From positions 12,686,501 to 12,750,500 of the forward strand of contig CM076960.1 of assembly GCA_039566865.1 (NCBI GenBank): a stretch of DNA of 64,000 nt, read 5' to 3'. The notes beneath the pieces were generated by a model that was given only the letters and a program-made list of their open reading frames with translations, was not told the DNA's origin and did no database searches. Positions 43,522-55,892 of this stretch are shown here, in pieces; the first letter of the stretch is position 1, and each line of letters starts with the position of its first letter. This stretch comes from Aurelia coerulea. Taxonomy: Eukaryota > Cnidaria > Scyphozoa > Semaeostomeae > Ulmaridae. Both the position numbers and the translations under genes were made by a program.

Positions 43522-45329
43522 CAGGGGCGGATCCAAGGGGGCGCTACGGGTGCTTAAGCACCCCTCAAAAATCCAAAGATGTGCATTTTTATTTTTTACA
43601 TAATTAGCTGATTTAGTAGATGAAGCACTGAAAAGTACCACTATATAAACACGTAAAGTGATAAGGCAGCCCTTGTACTGCCCCCCCCCCCCCCACCACA
43701 TATCTTGGATTGAAAACTCAGCGACTCCGAGCAGGCTTTTGTTTCAGTTTCATGAACTGGCCCATAAAATATGTAAAACACAACAGCAACATAATCTCAA
43801 CATCGCAGGGGATTTGTTATACATTCTGTGAGTCCGTAATTCATTGCAGAGTGGTCCATGGTTTATCTCAGCGCACGTTCCCCATCGCGCTGAGCATCCG
43901 TCAGTTCACATGATCAGATGCTTGACCAATAGTATCATCGATTGATGGATGCTCAGTTTTAGCGGGAGCATCCGAGATTCAAATTTCCAAGTCTAAACCA
44001 ATCAAAATTGTGTTTGAGGGGTGCTCGGCTTTATCAAAGAGTTCTGGCGCTGATCCAGAAGATGCTTTTGATGGACCCAAATGATTCCATTGAATCTTGA
44101 AAGTCGACGTTGTTGCCGCGCTAACAATTCTGTCTGCTCACAAACAAGGTCATAGGGACTTAGAGGAATGTAAGGCTGTCGCTCTGCAAGAGGTATGTTT
44201 GGAAAGAATACGAAGTTTGTTGGACAACAGAGATAAGAAAAAGAAGGAAGCTTTTACGACGCTGAAAGATTTAGGCCGAACCATTTGCGAAGTTTCTTGC
44301 TACTTTCTTGCTATCAGTTCCCAGCCGAGGAGAGGACAAGAGAAGAGCGCGAGAATTTCTTCCAGTCAGGTATGCACTGCATAAACAAGCCTTTTTGGCT
44401 AAAATGCTAAATACTTCATATGATTCTTATTTGTAGCGAAAGCCGCATTTCTAATCAGTCTAATCGAGTTGAATCAGAAATTTGAGGGGCATTTCACCCC
44501 TTTCGAAAAAGCGTACCAGATTTTGTCTAATCAAAAGGATTTTTCTTGGAAACAAGAATTTTAGCCAAAGAGGGACGGGATTTTTTGGCAGTGAAATGCC
44601 ACTCACGACAGAAATTGTCATTGATTTGACCTCCAGACGATAGAAAGTGTTTGCAGGGTCAAAGAAAGGTCAAAGGAATGGTAAAAAGCCTTCTGTTGTT
44701 TTGTGGAATATGTATTTGTCCGATTGCAGCTGTGATCACAAAGCCACTTTCACAGGTGATTGAAACTTTTGATTCGAAATGTGAAATTAACAAACGAAAC
44801 ATAACAGCGTGCCCACCAGAGTCATTTGATTTCAATTAGTGGCCAAAGGTCAGAGGAGGAATGTTTGCCCTTTGATTCGGCTTGCTGTAATATGCTACTC
44901 TCCTTCGCAGAGCTTTTTACTATCCTCGTGAATTCTTGCAAACAAAATGATGGAAAGGAGCCTCTGCATAGGAGAGTAGTAATTTTCTAATTTTCGCAAC
45001 ATGCAAAAATTTAAAAAATTCCCAAAGTACAAGACAGGTATTTAAAATTGTAAACTGTGTAAATGTAATGCATGAACATGACTGGTAGATGGATTTGCAA
45101 ACAAGTTACTCTCCTCTTTTGCAGAATGTTTTGTTAGTTTACCCTAAAAGTCTTAAATCATAGCGTTAATTAGTGGAATTTTTTAGCTTTAAAAATTCGT
45201 TTTTGCAGCTCCAAAGGGGCGTGGTCATCGTTTCCGGCAAAGTAGAGGGCGTGGTCCCCAAAAAATTTTCTGGGAGACCTCCTCGTTTCATGTCAGCACC
45301 CCTCAACAAAAATCTTGGATCCGCTCCTG
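43522..45329. mobile_element. hAT-like element 3 (CAGGGGCGGATCCAAG ends)
   Basis: CAGGGGCGGATCCAAG and CTTGGATCCGCTCCTG are inverted ends, and GTGCTTAAGCACCCCTC / CAGCACCCCTC continue the similarity inside. Both flanks are ATATAT-rich (TAATATAT on the right, ATAATATATAT on the left), consistent with but not proof of an 8-bp duplication. The interior holds an unrecognised plus-strand frame of 95 codons (44097-44384) and a short MITE (44484-44604), and no hAT transposase. Confidence 0.75.
44484..44604. mobile_element. short GAGGGGCATTTCA MITE
   Basis: Ends GAGGGGCATTTCAC / GTGAAATGCCACTCA are inverted and TTTCGAAAAAGCGTAC lies inside. Related copies are at 24286-24389 and within the outer foldback arms (11885-12007 and its inverse). 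Confidence 0.6.
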
Positions 45330-45339
45330 TAATATATAT

Positions 45340-45600
45340 AATAGCTTCATAACATCCATTCTTTGAAATAGTTTGGGGAAATATTTTCTATTTTATTTCT
45401 CTGCAGATATAGCTCGGCAATTGTCTTCACAGCTTGAAATTCTTTTTCAGAGATGTGCGATGAATGATGTTTTTTGCAATAAAAGCTTCCTGATCCGATC
45501 TATTCCTTCAAATGAAGAATCTTCTAGGCTAGAAATGTTATTTCTGGAGAGATCTAGTGACAAATATCGAAGCCCTTTCAAACTGAAAGATGATATTCGA
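45340..45600 (-). pseudogene. leucine-rich-repeat coding relic
   Basis: Reading leftwards from about 45600: SFSLKGLRYLSL, LSRNNISSLEDSSFEGIDRI and LLLQKTSFIAH. After a 1-base shift, ISEKEFQAVKTIAELYLQRN and KIENISPNYF follow. The alternation of L/I positions, xNxIS and ELYLQRNKI is that of extracellular or intracellular LRR domains. The fragment is confined to 260 bp between two hAT-type elements, so the rest of the gene was lost or displaced. Confidence 0.6.
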
Positions 45601-45603
45601 TAA

Positions 45604-47258
45604 CAGTGGCGTGGTGGCAGGGGGGGCCGGGGGGGCCACGGCCCCCCCAGTGAGACTTTTTGAGGGGGCGCCAAAACGATCCACAAGGAATTTGAAAAAC
45701 TTTGCGATGATAGGACCTCTCCGTCGCGATACATGTAGGCTGATTTTGGTAAAGGTAATTGACACCGCACACAGTTCACCAAGAAGACATGAAAGAAACA
45801 AGAAAATTCTATGGTCGAGACCAGTCGCGGCTTTGAGTTTCCAATGGGGGCAACACTCCATTTCACGATGAAAACTCAGCTTGGCGCTCCCTTTTTGGCG
45901 AGAAGAGCGCCCCTCATACTTACCCAAACGCACTCTTTTTTAAGTGTTGCATTCTGACGAGTTTGGGAGGATCATATGAATCAAGGCATTACTTTGATTA
46001 AAAACAAAAAATTCTAAAAAAGGAACCAAAAATTTTCGCGCGCCTTCGGCGCGCATACTTTCGACTGTGCTTTCGGCGCCATCTTTGAAGGTTGCCCTCC
46101 CTCAACCTCGGGCTGGATGCGACCCTGGCCGAGACGATGGAAGAGTCTGAAGATGTCCAGTGGAAGAGAATTTTGAGTCATTTAACGCCAATCTGTAGGG
46201 CGTGCTTGCATAATTTTCCTGGGAGACTGGGGAATTATCAGATACGGCCCTCCGTTTTCCAAAATGGGCAGCCTTAAACTCAATTACTGGCAGTTCTAAA
46301 TGACAAAACGGGCAGTTATAACTTTTCACATTTGGGATATTACAAAATCTCCGAACAGAATATGCCTAAATTATCAAAATATGCAATGCCTGGTTCAGAC
46401 AATTTCGTACAATAGACAAAGTTTGCATTTCAAGATGGTAAGGATAACAATTTTGATGGCATTTCACACAATTCGGAGGTTGGCAAGGGGCTCTCTTCTC
46501 AGATCATTGCCAGAGATGGCTCTTCGAATTCTACCGAATCTGTTGAGAAACTTGAAGGTCTTGAAGCAAGGCAAAGAGACTGGAATATGCTATACAAGTA
46601 AAGAAACGGCAACTTCTTGTAAATTCTAATGTCATCTTAACCATTCTAAGCAAATCTAAGCAATAAAGACCAAACATTTTCTGCTCGCTTCGCTCGCTTT
46701 TCCACAAAATTTTCTTTTACTAAAAGTGGGATCCTTCAATCAAATACATTGGATAGTTTGTTTGAAAGATGGTTTGAGGGAAGCCTCGAAAAATTTATTA
46801 ATAGAGCATGGCAATTTTAAATTATCCCTAGGATGATCCATACCCCCCCCCACCAAACGTAATTCTCTGGTAAAAAAATCCATATAGTTTCATACACAAT
46901 GTACTCAGGGTTGTGTTCGATATTTTGTAAAAATGGCATCGTTTGGTTGAGCTTTGCTGGCTCCAATCAAGGCAAGAAATGAACTTACTACACAGAAAAT
47001 TTAAATATTGTTTTCCTGAATCCAGAATCATTTTTTGATTAAACTTTTCGACTCTGATGAAGATGATTTACAGCATGAGAAGAAAATATGCACCTAGCTA
47101 AACTAAGGAACACACAGTTTCATATGACTTGCTTAGAAGCAGCATTGCTTACTGTGTCAGAGGCATTCTAATGAAATTTGATTCTGACCAATCCCTTGGA
47201 GAAGGGGCGCCAAAAATGATCTGGCCACCCCAGTGGAAAACGGCCCACCACGCCACTG
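45604..47258. mobile_element. hAT-like element 4 (CAGTGGCGTGGTGG ends)
   Basis: CAGTGGCGTGGTGG at the left is inverted as CCACCACGCCACTG at the right, and a G/C tract with GGGGCGCCAAAA occurs inside both ends. The flanks do not match (TTCGATAA versus CTACTTCT), so one side was rearranged; the right flank is the first unit of the 69-bp array. No transposase was seen. Confidence 0.75.
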
Positions 47259-48972
47259 CTACTTCTAAATAGTGCTGATATCAGCTTCAATGCAAAGCTT
47301 GTGGTGTGTGCTACAGATCATTTTGGAAGTACTTCTAAATAGTGCTGAAATCAACTTCAATGCAAGCTTGTGGTGTGTGTTACAGATCGTTTTGAAAGTA
47401 CTTCTAAATAGTGCTGATATCAACTTCAATGCAAGCTTGTGGTGTGTGTTACAGATCATTTTGAAAGTACTTCTAGATAGTGCTGATATCAGCTTCAATG
47501 CAAGCTTGTGGTGTGTGTTACAGATCATTCTGGAAGTACTTCTAAATAGTGCTGATATCAACTTCAATGCAAGCTTGTGGTGTGTGTTACAGATCATTTT
47601 GAAAGTACTTCTAGATAGTGCTGATATCAGCTTCAATGCAAGCTTGTGGTGTGTGTTACAGATCATTCTGGAAGTACTTCTAAATAGTGCTGATATCAAC
47701 TTCCATGCAAGCTTGTGGTGTGTGTTACAGATCGTTTTGAAAGTACTTCTAAATAGTGCTGATATCAACTTCAATGCAAGCATGTGGTGTGTGTTATAGA
47801 TCATTTTGAAAGTACTTCTAAATAGTGCTGATATCAACTTCAATGCAAGCTCGTGGTGTGTGTTACAGATCATATTTTGAAAGTACTTTTAAATAGTGCT
47901 GATATCAACTTCAATGCAAGCTTGTGGTGTGTGTTACAGATCATTTTGAAAGTACTTTTAAATAGTGCTGATATCAACTTCAATGCAAGCTTGTGGTGTG
48001 TGTTACAGATCACTTTGGAAGTACTTCTAAATAGTGCTGATATCAGCTTCAATGCAAGCTTGTGGTGTGTGTTACAGATCATTTTGAAAGTACTTCTAAA
48101 TAGTGCTGATATCAACCTCAATGCAAGCTTGTGGTGTGTGTTACAGATCATTTTGGAAGTACTTCTAAATAGTGCTGATATCAGCTTCAATGCAAGCTTG
48201 TGGTATGTGTTACAGATCATTTTGAACGTACTTCTAAATAGTGCTGATATCAACTTCAATGCAAGCTTGTGGTGTGTGTTATACAGATCATTTTGAAAGT
48301 ACTTCTAAATAGTGCTGATATCAACTTCAATGCAAGCTTGTGGTGTGTGTTACAGATCATTTTGGAAGTACTTCCAAATAGTGCTGATATCAACTTCAAT
48401 GCAAGCTTGTGGTGTGTGTTACAGATCATTTTGGAAGTACTTCTAAATAGTGCTGATATCAACTTCAATGCAAGCTTGTGGTATGTGTTACAGATAATTT
48501 TGAACGTACTTCTAAATAGTGCTGATATCAACTTCAATGCAAGCTTGTGGTGTGTGTTACAGACCATGTTTTGGAAGTACTTCTAAATAGTGCTGATATC
48601 AACTTCAATGCAAGCTTGTGGTATGTGTTACAGATCATTTTGAACGTACTTCTAAATAGTGCTGATATCAACTTCAATGCAAGCTTGTGGTGTGTGTTAC
48701 AGATCATTTTGAAAGTACTTCTAAATAGTGCTGATATCAACTTCAATGCAAGCTTGTGGTGTGTGTTACAGATCATTTTTGAAGTACCTCTAAATAGTGC
48801 TGATATCAACTTCAATGCAAGCTTGTGGTGTGTGTTATAGACCATGTTTTGAAAGTACTTCTAAGTAGTGCTGATATCAACTTCAATGCAAGCTTGTGGT
48901 GTGTGTTACAGATCATTTTGAAAGTACTTCTAAATAGTGCTGATATCAACTTCAATGCAAGCTCCTGGTGTG
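47259..48972. repeat. 69-bp tandem array, about 25 copies
   Basis: The unit contains ACTTCTAAATAGTGCTGATA, TCAACTTCAATGCAAGCTTG and TGGTGTGTGTTACAGATCAT. Copies differ by a few substitutions and rare 1-3 bp indels (about 47873, 48283, 48563, 48840). Because 69 is a multiple of three, open frames run through many units on both strands (23-residue periods such as ILKVLLNSADINFNASLWCV). Array borders are sharp: a hAT element on the left, a gene relic on the right. Confidence 0.95.
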
Positions 48973-49007
48973 AGTCAGATTCCTAGGGTTGATGTAACCA
49001 CTGCTTC

Positions 49008-49242
49008 ATGAATGAAATCATTTGCGATATCACAGAAGGGAAAAGGATTGAAATTCTTGAGCAGTTGATATGCAATGAAATGATATATTCTATGGATGGC
49101 ATTTGCCACAAAATCTCTTCTGAGAAAATTGATGTGATACCCCAAGAGGCTAACATCAAGTTGTTGCTACATGCACATCATGCATTGCTTCAAGATCCTA
49201 CCAAAGCAATCGTTGCTCGTTTACCCTCAGGTGACATGTACA
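49008..49242 (+). pseudogene. left half of a multicopy cnidarian-type gene (EADT-like core)
   Basis: The frame reads ISSEKIDVIPQEANIKLLLHAHHALL ... KAIVARLPSGDMYI. The pattern 'QEEADTxxxLHAxHA ... VVRxPSGDTDI' is a conserved core of large uncharacterised proteins that occur in many copies in cnidarian genomes and may have a PIN-like nuclease fold. Two acidic positions are altered here (EANI for EADT, GDMY for GDTD), consistent with decay. Coding similarity stops at the TA-flanked MITE at 49245 and resumes at 54.8 kb. Confidence 0.6.
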
Positions 49243-49244
49243 TA

Positions 49245-50029
49245 CAGGGTGTCCCAAAAAACATGTGCGCCGTTTGAATGGCTACTGTGGAGGAGCCATA
49301 AATCTAACTTTCCTGTTCTTCAGATTTGTGAATAGAAGAGATTAAAAACTTAGAGTTTGGCACGGATTTTGTGTAAATCTGACAAGTGGTTGCTGATTTA
49401 TTGAGAAAGAAAGTCACGACCACTCGTTGCTTCAAAACCAGAGGATTTTATCTCCGTACTTAACCTTATAACTTGAATTTTAATATTAAATGAACTTAAA
49501 CTTTACAGTTATGCCAGGAAACGCATTTGGGAGTAATTAATGACCATATAACTCAAGAATATTGACCAAGCAGCCTGCTGAACGCAATATTGCTGATTTA
49601 AAACGATTTAATCACATTTGAGAAGCAAAATATATGATGGACGCATACCATGGCCTGAAGCACTTGTGTTGCACATTGCCATTCCTTGCAACCCTAGATA
49701 TGTCCATTATTTTTGGTTATCACAAAATACAATGTCTGACTATCTGTCTCACTTATGACCATCAGCAAACAGGGCTAGGTATGTTTTTTCAATCAATTTC
49801 GTTGATTTTAACGCAATGGAGAATAATGAATCCCCTGGTTTTGAGGCAACCAAGAATTTTAGCTTTCTTGTTCTATAAATCAGCAACTAGTGATCAGATT
49901 TACTCAAACTTGGTGTCAACCTTTAATTTGAAGTCTCTTCTGTCAAGAACCTTAATAACAGAAAAATTGGGTTTATGGCAGCTCCGCAGAACCCACTCAA
50001 ACATCGCACATGTTTTTTGGGACAACCTG
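49245..50029. mobile_element. TA-flanked inverted-repeat element 5
   Basis: Ends TA|CAGGGTGTCCCAAAAAACAT and ATGTTTTTTGGGACAACCTG|TA are inverted and flanked by TA. The interior is AT-rich with arm words repeated in inverse; it is non-coding. Its right edge abuts the LINE, whose endonuclease reading begins immediately after. Confidence 0.8.
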
Positions 50030-53000
50030 TATAAATATTCTCTTCATATCCATGTTTGCTTCAAAAAACCGTTCTGATTTAGTGACCCTCCCTGAATGTA
50101 TTTTGTACGAAATTCAATTAAACAGGAAAAAGTACTTCTTCGCCGTAATTTATAGAAGTCCAAGTCAGGGCCCGGAGGAGTTTGATAACTTCACAACAAA
50201 CTTTGAGTTGATGCTATCGAAAATGCATGCTGAAAATCCATTCTGCGTTATCATTACCGGTGATTTCAACTGTAGATCAGCTCAGTGGTGGGAAAATGAT
50301 ATCGAAAATAACGAAGGCAAACTGTTTGAGCCACTAGCGTCTGACAATGGTCTTCATCAGTTGATATCAGAACCAACCCATTTGAAGGGCGATTCCAAGT
50401 CCTGTATTGATTTGATATTCACTGATCAACCTAACCTCATTATTGAGTCAGGTGTTCATCCGTCATTACATGAGCAGTGCCACCATCAAATTGTTTACGG
50501 TAAATTATCTGTTTCAAACATAGCGCTACCTCCATACACCCGTAAGATTTGGTACTACGACAAGGCTGACTTTGTAGCCATTAGGAAAAGCATTGAAATG
50601 TTTGCCTGGCACGAACATCTCGATAACATAACATGCCCTAATGAACAGGTAAAACTACTCAATGAAGTCCTTTTGAATATTTATTCTAATTTCATTCCTA
50701 ATAAGGTCAAAACAATTAGGCCTCGCCAAGCACCCTGGATAACGCAAGCCGTCAAAAATTTTCTTAGGAAAAAGAATCGTGCATATAAAAGTTTCGTGAG
50801 GAGTGGCCGGCCAGTCGACAAGCTCGAAGGTATACAGAAGATGATATCTGAAGGCGCAAGGCTGATTGAGGAAGCTAAGCGGAATTACTTCCTTAAGGCT
50901 GGGACAACCTTAGCTAATCCTGGGACAAGTAGCAAAACCTATTGGACTTTAATAAACACTGTTCTAAACAAAGTTAAGATTCCCATGATACCACCTCTTC
51001 TTGAAAATGGGCTGTTTGTAACGGATTTTACCGAAAAGGCACAGATATTTAATGATTATTTCATACTTCAATGCTCGACCATTGACACAGGTAGTGAAAT
51101 TCCACAAGATATTCCAGTAACTACGACTCAAATAAATGATTTTTTCATCTCCGAGGAGAAGATACTAAACATCATAAGATCCCTTAATCCCAATAAAGCA
51201 CATGGTTGGGATGAAATATCTGTGAGGATGATAAAGTTAAGCGATGTTGCTTTGGTTCTTCCACTTAAAATAATTTTCATAAATTGTTTGAGGCGTGGTT
51301 TATTTCCCGGAATATGGAAATATGCAAATGTAGTGCCGGTTCATAAGAAAAACGAGAAAAATGTGAAGGGGAATTACCGTCCTATTTCTCTTTTACCAAT
51401 TTTCGGGAAAATACTTGAAAAACTCATATATGATTCTCTTTACTCACATCTTGTATCACATGAACTACTCAACCCAAATCAATCAGGTTTTCGCCAAGGA
51501 GACTCAACAATCAACCAGTTACTCTCAGAAACACATACGATATTCAAAGATTTCGACTGTAATCCTCCTCTTGATGTTCGCTCAGTTTATCTTGACATTT
51601 CTAAGGCATTTGATAGGGTATGGCACGACGGTCTAATTTATAAACTAAAACGATGTGGTGTCTCAGGAGAACTTCTTTCTTTAATCCAAAGTTTTCTTAA
51701 GGATCGAAAGCAGAGGACTGTATTGAACGGACAGAGTTCAAATTGGGGAGATATTTCGGCAGGGGTTCCCCAGGGCTCTATTCTAGGACCTTTGTTTTTC
51801 CTTGTGTACATAAATGATCTAGCTGTAGGCTTGAAGTGCAATGTTAAACTATTTGCTGATGATACATCATTGTTCACAGTGGTAGAAGATTCAAATTCAG
51901 CAGCCAGTGATATGAACCATGACTTGGACTTGATAAGTCAGTGGGCTCACGCTTGGAGAATGTCATTTAATCCTGACCCGCAAAAACAAGCTGTTGAATT
52001 GACATTTTCAAGGAAGAAAATTGAAATTGACCATCCAGTGATCCTTTTTAACGACATACCTGTTAAAAAAGTAAACGAACATAAACATTTAGGACTTATC
52101 CTGGACTCAAAGCTATCTTTCTCAGCTCATATCAAATCAGCTATCTCTAAAACAAGAAAGGGCATTGGTTTGCTGAAATATCTCTCCAAATATCTGCCCA
52201 GGCATACCCTAAACGAATTATATAAGCTCTATGTTCGACCCCACCTGGATTATGGTGATGTTATTTACGATATTCCTGCTAAAGTGTGTGAATTCAGTCA
52301 AAACATCATTTTACCAAATTTGATGGAAAAGCTAGAGTCTGTTCAGTATTCTGCTGCTTTGGCGGTAACCGGAACATGGAGGGGAACATCTCGCGAGAAG
52401 CTGTACACAGAGCTTGGATGGGAGTCACTGAGTTCCAGAAGATGGAGTAGACGCCTTACCTTGTTCTACAAGTTTGTAAATAATCTTAGTCCTGAGTATA
52501 CAGTAGACCCAATTCCCCCTCTTCATTAGTCACAGTATCGCCTTCGCAATCAGGATGTCATTGGGCGATTAAAGGCAAGGACAGAAAAGTTCAAGTCTTC
52601 CTTTTATCCTAATTGTTTATCTGAATGAAATAAGCTTAAGCCTGAATTGAGACTTGCACCTTCTATTGCTGTTTTAAAAAAAAAGCTCCTTTCAAAAATT
52701 CGCCCCCCTGCAAAATCTGTCTTTGGAATTCACGATCCAAAGGGTTTATCCTACCTTACTCAACTTAGGGTTGGTCTCAACAAGTTAAATTTCCACAAAT
52801 TCGAGCATAATTTCAGGGATACCATAAACCCGATGTGCCCAACAAGCGATGGTATTGAGGACGTGGAGCACTTTTTGTTCCTCTGCCCTTCTTTTGATGC
52901 TCATCGCCGAGATCTTCTCGCTGGAATTGTTGAATTATTACGACCATCAGTACATATCACCAATCTTTCAAATGATGCTTTGGTGCAACTTTTATTATAT

Positions 53001-53476
53001 GGTGATCAAGACCTTTCTTATGACTTGAACAGAGATATACTCGAACTAACTTTACATTTCATTCACGAAACTGGTCGGTTTGAATAAGATCTTCCAAACC
53101 TCAGTCATGCACAAAGCAGCCACCAAGTCTCTTTGCGTAAATGTTTCCTTTTCTTTGTAAATTCTGTTTCACATCAGATGACAGGCATTTGATTTACCTT
53201 AAATATCTAGAACGAGTTGTGCTCGCATTGATCGCAACCCTGACCTGACATCTGATGTGGGATGGAATCTAGTATAGTATCCAGTAGTTTTTAAATCGTT
53301 CGTAGTGTAGTTGTATTTAGTTTAACGTTGCGTGTCTTTTCATATTGGCCATGGGGTAGTCATAGTCTTTCGCTCCCCATGGTATCGTCCCTGTAGTGTA
53401 GTATAGTAATCAGGAACGTATAGTAGAATGTAAGATTATATTGTAATATTTTAATATGAATAAAAAAAAAAAAAAA
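50030..53476 (+). pseudogene. nearly full-length LINE ORF2 (endonuclease + reverse transcriptase), three defects
   Basis: One plus-strand frame runs from about 50080 to the TAA at 53085-53087. It carries the second half of an EEP (APE-type) endonuclease (TGDFNCRSAQW, SCIDLIFTDQPNL, HHQIV) and the reverse transcriptase (GNYRPISLLP, SGFRQGDSTINQL, YLDISKAFDRVWHDGL, GVPQGSILGPLFF, FADD at 51852-51863, HKHLGLILDSKL). The C-terminal region (FGIHDPKGLSYLT, NPMCPTSDGIEDVEHFLFLC) follows. Defects are a frameshift near 50060-50078, TAG at 52527-52529 and TGA at 52626-52628 (W to stop). The N-terminal endonuclease is lost at the MITE. A 3' UTR, AATAAA at 53459 and a 15-base poly(A) close the element. 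It belongs to the jockey/CR1 superfamily group by layout. Confidence 0.9.
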
Positions 53477-53521
53477 ATGTTTGAAGAAAACTTCGACAAG
53501 ATACACATAGACTACGGGACT

Positions 53522-53550
53522 GTTTCAGTTTCAGTTTCAGTTTCAGTTTC
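53522..53550. repeat. (GTTTCA)n, 3' tail of the minus-strand LINE
   Basis: Almost five hexamers. It is the 3' end of the LINE on its right and is analogous in position to the decamer tail at 9777-9945. Confidence 0.85.
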
Positions 53551-54810
53551 TCATTTTAAAATTCCACTACATACAAACAATTTCAACATAAATTAACTAA
53601 GTGTAAAAAATATAAATGATAACAATAACAATGATGTAGAAAAAAAGAAAATAAATTTGTGTGCAGGGAATTTCTTAAGGAGGGGCCCTCTCAATAGATA
53701 AACTAATCGAGGAGAGAGCACCCCCTGTCTTAGAAAATATTCAAAATTTGTTTAAGTATTTAAGGATTGATGATAAACTTGCGAGGAATGAAGCCACTTC
53801 ATATCAATGTGGGTTTAAAGTACTTCCAGAGACTGGACAGACGGAAAAACGCCCATCCAGCCCCCAGGAGCACTCTACCATGATTAGTTTTGATAATTAT
53901 TGGTGAAGAAGAAAGTTTTGAGATTTTTTCGAAAGCTGTGGATAGAGGTTGATTCCTTGATGTTTACTGGAATGCTGTTCCATGTTTTAGCACCACAATA
54001 CTGCACTGATTGAAGACCATAAAGCAATGTATTTTTCTTCGTTAAGAAAATGTCATTCTTTGATGACTGTCTAGTACCATATTGATGAACAGATGCCACT
54101 GGCGTGAAGAAATTATGGAAATGAGAAGGGGAAGTTCTATTAATACATTCATACATAAAACAAAGTAGCTTGAATTGGAAAAGGTCAGAAAGCCGTAAGA
54201 TTTTCAGATCAAGAAAGATGGGAGCAGAAGGTGAGGTGAAATGCTCAAATGCTATGGCTCTTATTATTCGCTTTTGTAGCAAATAAACTGGCTTGACATA
54301 TGAATCATATGTAAGGCCCCAAACTATAATACCATATTGAAGAAAAGAGGAAAATAAAGAGTTATATAAACAAATCAAAACATTGATTGGCAAAAAATGC
54401 CGTATTTTAAAAAACATGCCACAAGTTCTAGCTAGTTTTTTGGAAAGTTCAAGCAAATGATATTTCCAATTTAGATGTTCATCTAAAAGTATACCAAGGA
54501 ATTTAACATACTTAGTTTGTCTTATAGGTTGCTTTCCAACCTTTATGTTTACATTTTCAGAGGAATGCCTGGGAGATTTAAATACAATAAAGTTAGTTTT
54601 CTCTATGTTTAGTGACAACTTGTTAACATCAAGCCATGCTTTAACTTTTTTTAGTTCTTTGTTAACTACTCTTTGAAGCACATCAATGTTATTAGCTTCA
54701 TAGTAAATATTTGTATCATCTGCAAACAAGTAGAACAATAGTTTGGAGGAAGAATTTGGTAAATCGTTTATATAAATCAGAAAAAGGAGAGGACCAAGTA
54801 CAAGGACTGG
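53551..54810 (-). pseudogene. LINE reverse transcriptase C-terminal half, 5'-truncated but open
   Basis: Reading leftwards from about 54810: LVLGPLLFLIYINDL, LFADDTNIYYE, LDVNKLSLNIEKTNFIVF, KFLGILLDEHLNWKYHL, LARTCGMFFKIRHFLP, LQYGIIVWG and RQSSKNDIFLTKKNTLLYGL to the stop at 53884. This is the RT palm from the GPLLF block through FADD, thumb and C-terminus, with no stop in 284 codons, so it is a young truncated copy. The 3' UTR shares CTCAATAGATAAACTAATCG with the fragment at 10.1 kb. Confidence 0.9.
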
Positions 54811-55150
54811 TAAAACGTCACAAAATTCTTAGTGTTGACTTAGCTTAATCGACACGAGAAAGGAGCTGAAAACGGCACTGTTTGGATTTCATGCCTTTGC
54901 CGGCAATGATTACGGGTCATCCTTCTTCAAGAAATTAAAGAAGCATTGCTGGCGAATTCTGTAGAAAAAAGAAACAGAGCTGGTCAAGTGTTTATTAGCT
55001 TGGAATTGAGTGGTATCTTAGCGACAGTCTCTTTGCTGCTTTGGAAGAACTTGTATGTCACATGTACGGGAAAGAGAAGGCAGATGTCGATGAAGTTCGT
55101 TGTGAAAATTTCAAAGACGTTTACGAGGAGAAAGGAAAGATCTTCTCTTA
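54811..55150 (+). pseudogene. right half of the multicopy cnidarian-type gene
   Basis: With two small frame breaks the sequence gives TGKTSQ, KILSVDLA, then LKTALFGFHAFAGNDYGSSFFKK and WYLSDSLFAALEELVCHMYG. The core 'G.GxNRK.L.v ... ALxGFHAFTGNDxxSxFF.K' follows the EADT/GDTD region in the same multicopy proteins, so this is the continuation of the relic at 49008-49242 on the same strand. Only some 25-30 codons are missing between them; a MITE and two LINEs (about 5.6 kb) now separate the halves. Confidence 0.6.
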
Positions 55151-55892
55151 TCCGCCCTACCCAGAAACCCGTTTATGGAATTTATGATCCTAAAGGTGTT
55201 GCCATCCTCACCCAGCAACGCGTAGGTTTCAGTAAGCTAAGATGTCACAAATTCAATCATGACTTTCGAGACACAGTTGACACAATGTGTCTAATTAATG
55301 ATGGAATTGAGGATACGGAACACTTCTTGCTGCAATGCCATGCACATGATGATCAAAGGCGTGATCTCCTAGGCGCGGTTAACGAAGTATTCCAACTACA
55401 GAACATCTTAAACCTGCCAAATCAAACCCTTGTGCAAATAATGTTGTATGGTGATAAAAGATTTTCTCATAACCAAAATAAAGAAATTTTGGAATCAACG
55501 CTAAAAGTCATTCATACGTCAGAGCGTTTCTTGTAGAACCAGCAGTTACAAACCTAGGTAAATTAATCTTCCGTCTCATCCGTCTCTATTAATCTGTAAC
55601 TTCTTATAAAATGATATATGTACAGTAAATGTATCTATGTTACTAAAGACTATACCAAAATCTGTCAATTTTCAATTTTGATTCAAGCAGTAGTGTCGCC
55701 ATATCTTCTGATTAAGCCGCCGGTTTCTCCCCTAGGAGAGACAAACAGAAACTTTGGTATCGCCTTTAGTATCTGTATTGTTATTGGTTAAGATCATTTA
55801 GGGTAGCCATGCCTATCATGCTCCCAATGGTATCGTCTTTTGTAACTGTGTCTTTTATTAAATTGTATATTTTTATATTGTGCATAAAAAAA
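55150..55892 (+). pseudogene. LINE 3' fragment, relative of the 50-53 kb LINE
   Basis: VYGIYDPKGVAILTQQRVGF, MCLINDGIEDTEHFLLQC, LVQIMLYGDKRFS and the C-terminus at 55536 match the last 130 codons of the LINE at 50-53 kb. The 3' UTR also shares CAATGGTATCGTC. An A-rich end at about 55885-55892 may be the tail. Confidence 0.85.

Noticed and set aside
44097..44384. 95-codon frame inside hAT-like element 3 as a transposase
   Set aside because: No BED finger, catalytic acidic residues or hAT C-terminal motif; kept only as an unrecognised frame.
47265..48845. Long overlapping open frames on both strands as a repeat protein
   Set aside because: They follow from a 69-bp (3n) tandem repeat. No start context, splice sites or domain support a protein, and mirror frames exist on the opposite strand.
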